NCBI GenBank assembly: GCA_002812745.2
Contig: NCSJ02000105.1
Coordinates: 1 to 64,000, forward strand
DNA from: Scytalidium lignicola
Taxonomy: Eukaryota > Ascomycota > Leotiomycetes
Length of the DNA: 64,000 bases
Direction: 5' to 3'
Below the pieces are notes generated by a model, which saw only the letters and a list, made by a program, of their open reading frames with translations, did no database searches and was not told where the DNA came from. How positions within the stretch are numbered: the first letter of the stretch is position 1; every line of letters begins with the position of its first letter. The position numbers were made by a program, and so were the translations under genes. Positions 13,461 to 23,830 of the stretch are shown here, piece after piece.

Positions 13461-14951
13461 ATGGCACATCCAGCGGCGCCGTCTTCCCTCCCCAACTTTC
13501 TTGGGCGCATTTTCCAGAGCTCCAGCTACCTCCCCATCCCCACCGAAAGCGATGGAGGGCCACACGCATCTAATGCCACGCAGGTGAAGCCCAAGCTGGG
13601 CCAGATACTGATGTCCAAACGAGTGCGGATCATCGGCGCGACGGTTCTGATCGTTGTTACCCTTGGCTTGTTTTACTCGCAGTCGGGGTCAAGCTTCAGC
13701 CTCGACCACCTCCGCACCCCTCCATCGGCTGCTAGCGACGCTCTGCCGCCATCTTCTCCATCTTCTCCATCGCTGCCAACACAACCATCACAACCATCAC
13801 AACCCTCGCAACCGCAGTACGCCGAGCAACATATTGACTGGTCGCGATTCGCATACACTCAGTATGTCACCAACACCGAATATCTATGCAACTCGGTCAT
13901 GCTCTTCGAGATCTTGCACCGGCTAGGAAGCAAGGCTGATCGTTTGATGATGTACCCGGTAACAATGAGCGTCGATCCTAAATCCGATTCTCCAGAAACA
14001 CGGCTGCTACTCAAGGCGCAGAAAGAATATGGCGCCAAGTTGACGCCTATCGAGGTTCAGCACCGCCCATTTAACGATCGTGAGAATTCCTCCCCTCTCG
14101 ACTATTTTTTTCCCTTCTGGCATCTGCTTTTGATGGACTAACAAAGGCGGGAGGTGCTGCGTAGTTACTTGGGCCGATTCATATACCAAGCTCTTAGCCT
14201 TCAATCAAACTCAGTACGATCGAGTTCTTTCTCTCGACTCCGATTCTACCGTCTTGCAGCCCATGGACGAGCTCTTCCTCCTCCCTCCTTGTCCCGTTGC
14301 GATGCCTCGTGCTTACTGGATGGACCAACCATTACTGAGCTCGCAGCTTATTCTCATTCAACCATCGGTCGAGGAATTCGCCCGCGTGAAACACGCAATC
14401 GACAACGCGCCCAAAGACGACTATGACATGGAGATTATGAACAACCTGTATGGAAAGGACTGCATGATCATTCCTCATCGACGCTATGATCTCTTAACCG
14501 GGGAGTTCCGCTCCACAGGCAAGCATCTGACATACCTGGGCAATGAATACGAACAATGGGATCCGGAGAAGATGCTCAAAGAGGCCAAGTTCTTACATTT
14601 CTCTGACTGGCCCATGCCGAAGCCATGGATCGAGGCTTCCAAGGAGGAGACTGAGAAAAAAATGCCCGAATGTAATCGAAATGCCCAAGGGAAAGAGGAT
14701 TGTCGCGCTCGAGATCTGTGGTTGGGGTTTTATAGCGATTTCAAGAAGCGGAGAGAGGTATGGTTTTGTTCATGCAATGGAAACTTTTCATCCCTTTCTA
14801 CCCTGCATGTGTATATATGTGTTTTCTAGTGGTCATGCTAATTATATGTTTCTAGGAGATCTGTGACATGCGCCCAAGTCTGTTGGAAGAAAGATCAATG
14901 GACAAGCCAATGAAGAAGTCCTGGGAATTTGAACCAAAATTGGAACAGTGA
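13461..14951 (+). CDS. GT8/GNT1-like Golgi glycosyltransferase
   Basis: Exons 13461-14079, 14165-14757 and 14856-14951, giving 435 aa. The product is a predicted type II membrane protein: a cytosolic tail, a signal anchor at about residues 57-74 (IIGATVLIVVTLGLF), a Ser/Pro/Gln-rich stalk with repeated PSQ units, then a nucleotide-sugar transferase domain. The TWADSYTKLLAFNQTQYDRV motif and a DSD metal-binding triplet at residues 231-233 are typical of fungal glycogenin/GNT1-like GT8 enzymes, which add sugars to glycans in the Golgi. Intron 1 uses the branch site GGACTAAC and must skip two nearer AGs to reach 14164, which gives the best protein. Donor sugar and acceptor cannot be read from the sequence. 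Confidence 0.85.
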
Positions 14952-15942
14952 TTTGGATAAGAGGAGGTTATATTTGTATAGTATGATATGAGGCATGATT
15001 GTATGAGGATATATTTTGTTTTTGGAGTATTAAAATCGAGGCGTGTGAACAGAAAGGCCGTGTTTGCGTTAGATACCCATACCCTATTCAGAAGAAATAT
15101 GCGACGGATATTTGGTTGAAGAGAAGAAATCATGGTTATGAATTAACAGTTCGGTCGCATAAAACAAACAATGTCAATGTGGTGTCAGCCATCATTAGCC
15201 AAATCCCTCAGGCAAAAGTGTAATGTTCCTTAAAAGTTCAAACATTACTGCCTCCCCTCTTACTTTACTACTTCTACGTCCCCATCTCATCTCCCCTCCT
15301 CTCATCCTTGTCGGCTGGAGGACTCTGGTGTCCGGGGTCTTTTGCCCTCCAGTTCCCGCACCACCACATATTCGCCCGTGCGTCGCCCCCAATTCCAGCC
15401 CCGTTATGCTTCGTCGCGCCGCCTAATCGCCCCCCATTCGCGCACATACCGCACACGCTCGACTTGCCATCCGGCCCCAGATTCCCGTCCGAAGTAGTTG
15501 GCCTCAAGGGGCCCGGACACTGGTATTTGGTTTCCCCACCATACCGGATTGGGCAATACTGCTGGCAATCTCTTGACATGTTTAAATGTAGCTTACGAAT
15601 TAAATAATGGCTGCTGTGAATAGAGAAAATGAAATGAGAAATAAGCACGTCAATTCATCAGTTATGCAATATTATGCATGCATAAATTGCAATAGCTTGC
15701 CAGTTAAGGTGATACAAGTACTGTACACATAATGGTGCGTCATTCGCCAGAATTAACCGCTCAGCCGTGTGAAACTCTCAGATAAGTTGCTTTTCGGGCG
15801 ATATTGCGACCAAACCGTGAATTGGCAATTGGTACTATTAAGTTGCTATCTTAAACCACCACATATATCATTATATTATTCGCGTTAGCAGAATAAAAAC
15901 CATTCCAACCAGCGAGCTAAGGCGTTAATCATTAGGTACATA
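14952..15942. other. Intergenic, no supported gene
   Basis: Overlapping ORFs lie on both strands at 15,274-15,648. The minus-strand one encodes a Gly-rich, six-cysteine peptide without a signal sequence. I do not consider either supported. The rest shows no feature. Confidence 0.5.
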
Positions 15943-17717
15943 ATGAGGCTGTTGGACACCAATGATCCACCTCAGCTAGTAGACCCTGAAACACTTGAGC
16001 TGGAAACAATAGTCAGGCGGGTGCTGCAATATACAATCCTACCTCACACATGAGGGCATGAGGAGGTTACCTTTGAAGATATGAAGTCTAGCAACCCTCC
16101 ACGGTAGAAGAAAGGATACGACAAACTCGAAAAGAGTGCATCACTTGCGAAAGATGAGGGCTATACATATATTTGGACCGACACTTGCTGCATTGATAAA
16201 TCCAGCTACTCTAAGCTCTCGGAAGCCATCAACGAAATGTATAGGTGGTATAAGGACTCTGCAGTCTGCTTTGCATATTTCTCAGATGTCTCTTACACTG
16301 ATCACATATTTGACCATGATATTGCACAGCAAATTGTTAATAGTAACTGGTTTACTCGAGGTTGGACGCTCCAAGAGCTTGTTGCCCCAAGGCTAGTTCT
16401 AATTTTACTCGAAGCAGTGGAAACTTATAGGCTCCAAGAACAAGTTTGAGAAAGCGATCGAGGCCTCATCCATTCTAAGAGGAGGATCTTTGAACACAAT
16501 CTCGGCTGCGAAGAGAATGCCTTGAGCTTCAAACAGAATGACTAGCCGACCTGAGGATATTGCCTACTGTTTACTAGGCATATTTGATGTAAACATTCCC
16601 CTGATACATGGAGAAGGCCGTGAAAAGGCATTCATTAGGCTTCAACAAGAGTTCTTAAAATTTTCGGACGATGAAACTATTTTTGCTTGGAAAACAGATT
16701 CTATTATGGCCTTAAAAAAGCCGTACTGGGGACTCTTGTCGACTTCCCCGAGATTTTTCAAAGAAGCTTACACAGTCTACAAGCCAAGATTTAAATCCCG
16801 TTTAAACACTCACCCAACAAATATTACCAACCGTGGAGTCCATATTGAGTTGTCCATAGAACCACTAGGATGTGACAAGTCAGGAACCATCTATCTGGGG
16901 ATCTTGCACTGCATTGGTTCTACCGGGGGCGCTCTAGCAATTGTTCTTCAACGCATTTCTAACGTTGAGCCAGTGTATACGAGGATTGTCCCGGATCTAC
17001 TCGTCGAGATCTTGCATAGTGACTTTCCTATTCCTGTGAGCATGTTTTCTCCGTATTTTCGCGAAGAATACACACATCAAGCATACCAAAGAGGCCTTAA
17101 TAGGGATGACTTTGATTTTGCTCACTATTCTGTAACACAACCTAAAGCGCAATCCATCTTCGTCCGGTCCATTTCAGAAGTGCTTGAACGAATAACGGGA
17201 CTCTACTTGAGCTCCCCGACTATTTTGCGTACCCCTATTGAGGACTCTGTTGAGGGCTCTCTTGAAGCCCGCGTCACCGACTACAGTTCCGGATGGTCCG
17301 AATTTCACAAGGATGGGTATACAGGTACCCATAATTTCATACTTTATTTTCGGGATCCTGTTGAGNAAAAAAGTGTATGACTATCAGAGCTTAACACGTA
17401 TGGAGTGTCTTGGATGGTTAAAAATAACACTCACCTGCAGGTCTGATGATGGTCGAGAAATTTGGTGCAAAATTAAATATGTTTCTGCTGGAGTTGAGCC
17501 ACTTCCTCCTAATCCCTTTAGGACAGCACCAACCTTTATCAAGCCATGGTATATTATTTCTGAACGTCCGTACAGCAATGAGAATTTGATCCCGGATTCT
17601 GACAATTATCAATTGCCGAACGATTTCTCCTTGGAAGCAGGATGCGCCACTGGAATACAGCAGGAGTGTCTTCTGTACAAGACTGACCTGTTCCTCATTG
17701 TTGAAGATATAAGCTAA
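15943..17717 (+). pseudogene. HET-domain (heterokaryon incompatibility) pseudogene
   Basis: The translation follows the HET family closely: an MRLLDTNDPPQL start, an HT-x-GHEEVTFEDM motif, YTYIWTDTCCIDKSS, AINEMYRWYKDSAVCFAY, NWFTRGWTLQELVAP and the TSRPEDIAYCLLGIFDVN segment that ends the domain, then a long C-terminal region. It carries in-frame stops at 16051 (TGA), 16105 (TAG) and 16523 (TGA); the first and last replace conserved Trp codons. There is also a one-base frame change near 16397-16404. The N at 17366 breaks frame only as an assembly artefact: skipping it restores the reading to the stop at 17717. HET proteins trigger non-self recognition cell death; this copy cannot make one. 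Confidence 0.85.
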
Positions 17718-17814
17718 GCGCTCGTTTTTTACCTGTGACGGTATTCATTCCAAAGTTTAGGAATAGTTGCTCACCTTTAATACCTATAATGCCATGCTCC
17801 TTCTCCTGTATCTC

Positions 17815-19892
17815 TTAACAGTAATGCTCGAGATAATGGAGATACAGTCTTGTCAGGTGATAGGTAGAGCTGATTGCGTTGTCACAGCCTAGGCGCAAGC
17901 TGTCTCGGGAAGATTCGGCTAACATGTCCTGTGCTGGACTATTTGAATTAAAAGACAGAAGGACTTCGACTTGGCACGTGCAGCAGTAACAATATTGCAA
18001 ATTACCCATCTCATCTGTGCTCAATCGATGACAATCAATCGGACCGTCAATTCCTGTCAACGAAGTCAGCGTTATTGGATCTGGGCAGAGTCCATGAAGT
18101 CGCAATGAGCTGAAGACTTGCCATTGCTTACAAGGTTCTTGTGGTTGTTGCCAGTTTCCAAAGCTACTCCATCATGGCTTGTAATAAAGCTGTTGTCAGT
18201 TTTGGATTTGTTTGTTTCCCACCGGACATGGCGAGGTCAATGGCAATGTCTCTGTATCTTTCCAGTTGTGTCATCGAAATCAATGGTTCCCAATTCTTTG
18301 TCCTTCATGCATCCCAACGAGGCAACAACCAGCATGGAAATAATCAGTGCTCCACTTCGAACCCCACACCTATCATTTCACCAGCCGCTATAACTGACTG
18401 AAGTAATAATCCAGAAGCATAACGAGTTGGCCAAGCCAATAGGCGAGGAAATGTTGCCTAATGGAGAGGCCGTCACTATAAGGTCGCGGATCTGTGTGGG
18501 TAGGATGTAGGCCAGAAGAGTCCAGGATAGTCACTAGAGAACAAAAAAGCCAGTCGCGCGTAAATTCATGCTCCTGCTATCACGCACTTTTCACCTGAAG
18601 ATTCAGATCGGAAGTGTTCATCCAACCATCTTTGTGTTACCCCTGTGACCAGATTGACATTGGAATGCCATACCGAAACCGTCCTTATATCTGTTGTTCG
18701 AAGGAGGTATATAACCCTGACTTTCCCAAGTTGACGAAGCAGCACACCATGGGTCTTGAGGATGAATCGTGCCCACCAGCCTCTGGGGGAAGATTCTGCA
18801 AGGCAATCTGACAGAAGCATTATATCGTCCGACAATCTATAGACCCTCCATCCGCACACAGGTTCGTCTATGTAACACCCGATCTCAGGAACTGGGCAGC
18901 TTGCTGGACCAAGTGAGCCCTGCAGGCAACCAAAATGGAAGCCAACAGCTGTCTTGAACAGCATTACCGAGAGCCTTTGGGCCGTTGTGAACGGGATCAT
19001 GTCGTTGCGCTGAGCAATGGAGAACGGCTGGTTGAGATAATCGATTTCCGGTTTCTGATTCGACAGTGTCAGCATTTGTTGGTGTGTATCTGCCGACTGT
19101 TGACAACAGGCTTACGCTATTTACAGCTACCCACTCACTTTCAACTAGCTGTCTCATCAAACGTACTTGCTTCTCAGGACTAGAAGCTGCTAACTTTGCT
19201 TTCATGAAGACCAACTCCAGCACTGCTATACCCCGAAAGGTAATGTAATCCTGCAGCCTTAATGTTGATTGCCCTCGCAAGACTGTGGCGATGTATATCA
19301 ATGAGAAAAAGTTGACGAAGGGGGTATCCGACCAAATGAATCTTCCAGCTCTTCTCAGTGCCAGTATCGGTAAGGTGATCCCCTTCTCACCATTGATGAG
19401 TGACGCTAAGAATGCAACTCCAAAGGTAGTTACAACGAAGGCATTGAGAAACCTGCTCGATAGCAGGAGGTTCATCGCCACGCTCGAAACCAACGACACA
19501 GCTAGTAGAACAAAACCGGTATTCGTGAAGTACAGTTCTGCAAGCTCACCTTCCAGGTCATGCGAAAAGATAGAGGTATATGCATCCAGAACGATCGAAG
19601 TTCTGATCTGATCTTTGAAGCGGTCGTCAGATCTCCGTAGCATATGACTGTTCCAAAAACGTAATAAAAGTCGCCTTGAGACCTCAAGAACATTGAAAGC
19701 CTCTTTGAGAATGACGGTAATGCAACTGTGCAGCAGAAGGGCGCTTGCAAAGTTGATTTGGGTTGTCCATGGTATCAGTGACATTGTCGTGGGATGACTC
19801 CGTGATAATCGCGATCTCTTCTGACAGATAACTGAACGACGAACTGAAACACGAACTGAAGCGACTACAGATATATCCAAAATCGATCGCAT
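17815..19892 (-). pseudogene. Decayed multipass membrane protein gene
   Basis: A clear reading frame starts at the ATG at 19892. It encodes hydrophobic helices (for example GFVLLAVSLVSSVAMNLLL and AFVVTTFGVAFLASLI) and a CMPxx-free loop rich in Cys. Near 19,060 the homologous-looking protein moves to a second frame (LSNQKPEIDYLNQPFSIAQR) to 18566. There a TGA occupies a likely Trp position (IAGA-x-IYARLAFLF). More frame changes occur near 18,490 and 18,380, after which another helix (IISMLVVASLGCM) and hydrophilic tail are readable. The family is unknown to me. The mix of stops and indels argues for a pseudogene; an alternative with several unusual introns is less likely. Confidence 0.5.
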
Positions 19893-21387
19893 AAGGGTTC
19901 ACCCAGTGACCGGGCCGGGGGTTAGCTTCCTATCCAGGCGGGCGTCCATTAAAATTATCCCCTCGTCTGGTGGAAATGGAGTCCCTTATGCAAATTTATA
20001 CAGTTTATGCTTTTATGACAGGTTTACTTTGATTTTAATGGCTCGGTTAATTATGCAATATCCCGTTGAGCATAAAACTCTAACGAAATTTGACAATGAA
20101 ATTACATGCTCCCGTCCCAACTACAGACTTCGATTTCTAACTTGAACAATGCCATTGTCCCCCCTATGAAGATTACCCCAGGTTTCACAAATCCCAAATT
20201 GAGATGATCCTTTTCAGTAAGATTCCAATTTTAGCATTCCTGTTATTTCGCGCTAACTTCACCTCAACCTCACCCATCCTCACCAGCCTTCCTACGCATG
20301 AGGAAAAAGTCTGTCGTTAACAAATTGATAAAATTATAAGAACATGTAATAATTTCTTCTAATTATTATTTTAATAATATTTGATTTGTAAAATGCGGTA
20401 AATAGCATTAAGACTGATATCAAAGGCAATGTTTCGGGTCTGAGCACCAATAAACTGCACGTATGGGATCCAAGCGGAAATTCTCTGGGGAAAATACTCC
20501 TGGATGCCACTGGAAAGAGGGGAAATTTTGGCTTCGGGATTCGGTTCTGGTTTGTGGAATAATTACACACCATATTCGTCACTGCTACTAAAGCAAATTC
20601 ACTCTCGGCCACGACAGGTACTTGTTTCCAATCTTTTATGCCGTGAGAAAACCAGTCCTCACATGGTTAAGCACATGGTTAAGCACATGGTCAACGGGGG
20701 ATGTTATTAAAACGAGGATCTTGGAGTGGGCAGTGGCCGCTATTACCCATTGTCGTCGCCTTGTTCACTGATTCATCCATTATATCCTCTCGGCGACTCC
20801 TTCAATAGACAAATGGATCATCAAAGGACAAGGGAAACTAAATACAGGTACAGTACGAATATCATGGCAATAAGTTACTGGATTTATATCAAGGCGCTAA
20901 TTATTTGGCACCGAAATTGCCTTAAAGTTAGAGCAATATTCAGGTTATTAATGCCTCGTAATACACTGTAATTATAATGTACTTTAGGCATCTCGCTCAC
21001 TGAAAGGCCTGTAACATCCAATGGAACGCGCAAAACTAGCGCCTTGGTGTAGTCCGGTGACTTTTTGCCGCGACCTCCGTCCTAAAATTACTAGTCTTAA
21101 ATGGGTTAGTTCTGAAATAAAGGGGTAACAGGCACGCCAGGGTAAAAGTACGTCCGTCCGTACACGTACACGTGTAAGCTGACTGCAATTTCGCGGACCC
21201 TCTAGCAAAGAAAACCTAAACTACAACATTAAACGCTCTTAAAGACGCCGGCCATGTGATTCAAAGCGCTTATCAACTAACCACGGTTTAGATTTTTAAA
21301 ATTTGATCCAGGAATTAACCTTTGAATGGTTTTCCACTTGTGTTATATTACACGAGCCAAAGCAAGGGGCGATCAAAGAATTTCGCA
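19893..21387. other. Intergenic, no supported gene
   Basis: ORFs here are short, overlap on both strands and show no domain. The only structure I see is a 12-bp tandem repeat at 20,660-20,695. The last part should contain the promoter of the transporter gene. Confidence 0.5.
20660..20695 (+). repeat. 12-bp tandem repeat, three units
   Basis: CACATGGTTAAG occurs twice in perfect copies, followed by CACATGGTCAAC with two changes. It is too short to classify further. Confidence 0.8.
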
Positions 21388-22565
21388 ATGACCATCTATC
21401 GGAGAATTCGACGATCTGTCCTCAGTTTCTATGGCAGAAACAAGGACTGGCTTCTCGTTCTGCTATCACAATTACTTGCCGTCTTTATGCACGGTGTAGC
21501 TAAGGCCCTTGAAACGGAGGAATCTGCAATAGATCCTTTTCAGATTTTGACCATTCGTATGGTCTTTACACTCATTGCCAGTGTTTACTACTTACGACGA
21601 GACTTCCCTGATGAGCTTCTCTTTGGAGATAAGAGGTTACGGCCGTTGCTGCTCTTGAGAGGTATAGCAGCAGCTTTTAGTGCTATCGGATTCTACTGTA
21701 AGTAACTTTTAAATTTCCCATGCAAATAGAGTAAAGTATCTTGCATTAACTAATAATCTAATAAGTTTCCTTGGTATATTTACCACTCGCTGAAGCGACA
21801 GTACTCCACTTTCTTGCTCCTATGGGAGCATGTTGCTCTATGGCACTCATATCCTCTGGATCATTTTCCCCGGCTGAGATTGCATCAGGGATTTTATCGT
21901 TGGCAGGAGTCGTGCTAATTGCTCAACCTGAATTTCTCTTCGGTTCACAATCAAGTGTGGCCGAGTCTAGCGTTGGAGGGACGACTATCGGTGTCATTTT
22001 CGCTCTCATGGGTGCTGTAGGTGGAATGGTAAGTCGGAATCGATATCGATGAGCTTGCAACTGGGAAATTGACTAATTAACGGCAGGGTACAATTACCTC
22101 GATCCGGGTAATTGGAAAACGGGTGCATCCGCTTATCGGCGTCTGTTATTACGCATCCGCTGTATTGATTATTAACTTTTTGAGCTTCATTGTATTCCCT
22201 AGCTTGAAATTCAATCTCTTTCTTTCTCGTCCGCAATGGCTACTGCTCTTTGCAATGGCAGTATTTGGATTTTTGATGGTAAGTACAACCGTTATTAACA
22301 AGGTAGCCTTCGTTAAAGCAATATCTAGGAATATGCATTTGTGGTGGGCCTTTCCACCGAATCGTCACATCGAGCGACATATATGATTTATTCGCAAGCA
22401 ATCATCGCTTTTCTTATAGATAGCATTGTCTGGGGGTTGACGCCTGATTTTATGTCCTTGTTTGGTTGTTTTTGGATCTTGTTAGCCCTCACAATTACGA
22501 CGATTAGTACAGGAAATCAACCGAGAAGGGAGGAGGAGCAGAATCAACAAACCAAAAGTTATTAA
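21388..22565 (+). CDS. EamA/DMT-family transporter (SLC35G-like)
   Basis: Exons 21388-21697, 21766-22028, 22087-22278 and 22329-22565, giving 333 aa. The first EamA half includes LLVLLSQLLAVFMHGVAKALE and ends LPLAEATVLHFLAPM. The second half carries TYMIYSQAIIAFLIDSIVWG, the pattern of fungal SLC35G1-like drug/metabolite transporters with about ten membrane helices. All three introns are short (50-68 nt) with GTAAGT donors. I chose the ATG at 21388 (GCAATGACC context) because the upstream in-frame ATG at 21322 adds 22 residues without family character. The substrate is not predictable. The gene looks intact although it lies between pseudogenes and a solo LTR. Confidence 0.85.
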
Positions 22566-22895
22566 ATTGCTAATCATTTATTCCTAGGCGATACAGGGTT
22601 TGATACCACGGTTCGCACATAGTCATTTGCATTAATGATGAAATTCTTTTTTAAAAGAAACTTGATGTTGTATATATAGATAGAGAATATATGCTAGAAT
22701 AATAGAATTTAATAGAATTCACTCGAATATTTTATAATACTCACAACATTCTAAGTAATAATCGATAGAATTTAGTAGAATTTACTTTAATACACAATGA
22801 CATGGTTAGCATGATACTGAAAACAAGAGGTTTTGATGATTGTTTTCGAGTTTGAGTGCATCATACCCTTAAATAATGCACCCTCCTTGTACAAC
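22566..22895. other. AT-rich intergenic with a short imperfect direct repeat
   Basis: Two related ~26-bp segments, GAATTTAATAGAATTC-like near 22,699 and GAATTTAGTAGAATTT-like near 22,769, are the only structure seen. No gene. Confidence 0.5.
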
Positions 22896-22900
22896 CTAAT

Positions 22901-23094
22901 TGTCGGTTCACCTGTAGCACGAAGTACGGTACGCAATTATACGTAATATACTCGTTGTGCTATTCCATCGTTGTTGTACGAATAGGGGTGGGAGGGCGAA
23001 GCTGTAGGAGCTTCGCTCGTTCCCACTACCTAATCGGGACTAGCTTAAAGGGGCACGTGAATATCACGTGTACGTAACCACTATTCTACTAACA
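22901..23094 (-). repeat. Solo LTR (194 bp), inverted relative to the first
   Basis: On the plus strand it runs from TGTCGGTTCACC to TACTAACA, and it is flanked by a perfect 5-bp duplication CTAAT at 22,896-22,900 and 23,095-23,099. Its reverse complement aligns end to end with 7785-7984, including a GCGAAGCT/AGCTTCGC stem region and a CACGTGATATTCACGTG-like palindromic segment. TG...CA ends and a target duplication without internal sequence are what LTR-LTR recombination leaves. Confidence 0.92.
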
Positions 23095-23099
23095 CTAAT

Positions 23100-23830
23100 T
23101 TAAACTGACAGATATTAACGCTCACTTCCCTTAGGGGATATAAACTAGAACAACACCCCCACTTTGATTTCACAATGTATTCAGAATCTATCGTAATATT
23201 GCCCTTTCTAGATCCTTTACTTATAATTATTTTATTTCTATCCCCTGTTGCACAGGTTACATACACTGATCGTAACAAGTTGCCATAGAATTGATTGAAT
23301 AACTAATTACTGAATTGACTACCGTACAGTGAGCAAGTATGGCCACTTATCGGGACTGGTAAGCTTCCTATAATTAGGTCATATTATGGGTTGTATTAAT
23401 CACAGCTCTACTATGGGGAAGGGAAAGCAAGTTTTTAGGCTATGGCTGACACAACAATGGCTTCTCTAGCATGCGGGCTAGATGTTTGCATATTATAATA
23501 AATTGCTTAACTAACTTAACTACAGAAGATGGTAACTTATGATATTGGCATGTCATAAGCTAGATAGCCTTCAATTACAAGGACCACTAAGGCAAGCTAA
23601 GCAGATTTACGGGCGCGATGGCTACAAGGCTACGAGAAGGTGCTTCGGACGGTTAATAACTTAGAGAATCTCTTCATAGACTAGTGCAACCACTTTAACT
23701 AACTTTGCTTACTTTTCCTAGCTGCGAGTAGTTCAAAAATGAGAGATCTAGATATTTTCTCTACCCATGTTTCGTGCACACTTCTCTCTCTCTCGTCTCA
23801 TGACAGCACTAGCCTATCGTAGATCACCCC
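23100..23830. other. Intergenic, no gene seen
   Basis: No supported ORF. This stretch holds the 3' flank of the phosphoesterase gene, including a CT-rich run near 23,780-23,800. Confidence 0.5.

Noticed and set aside
15274..15648. Cys- and Gly-rich minus-strand ORF and the overlapping plus-strand ORF
   Set aside because: The minus-strand peptide has six Cys but no signal peptide, conserved motif or splice context. Considered as a small secreted protein, but evidence is too weak.
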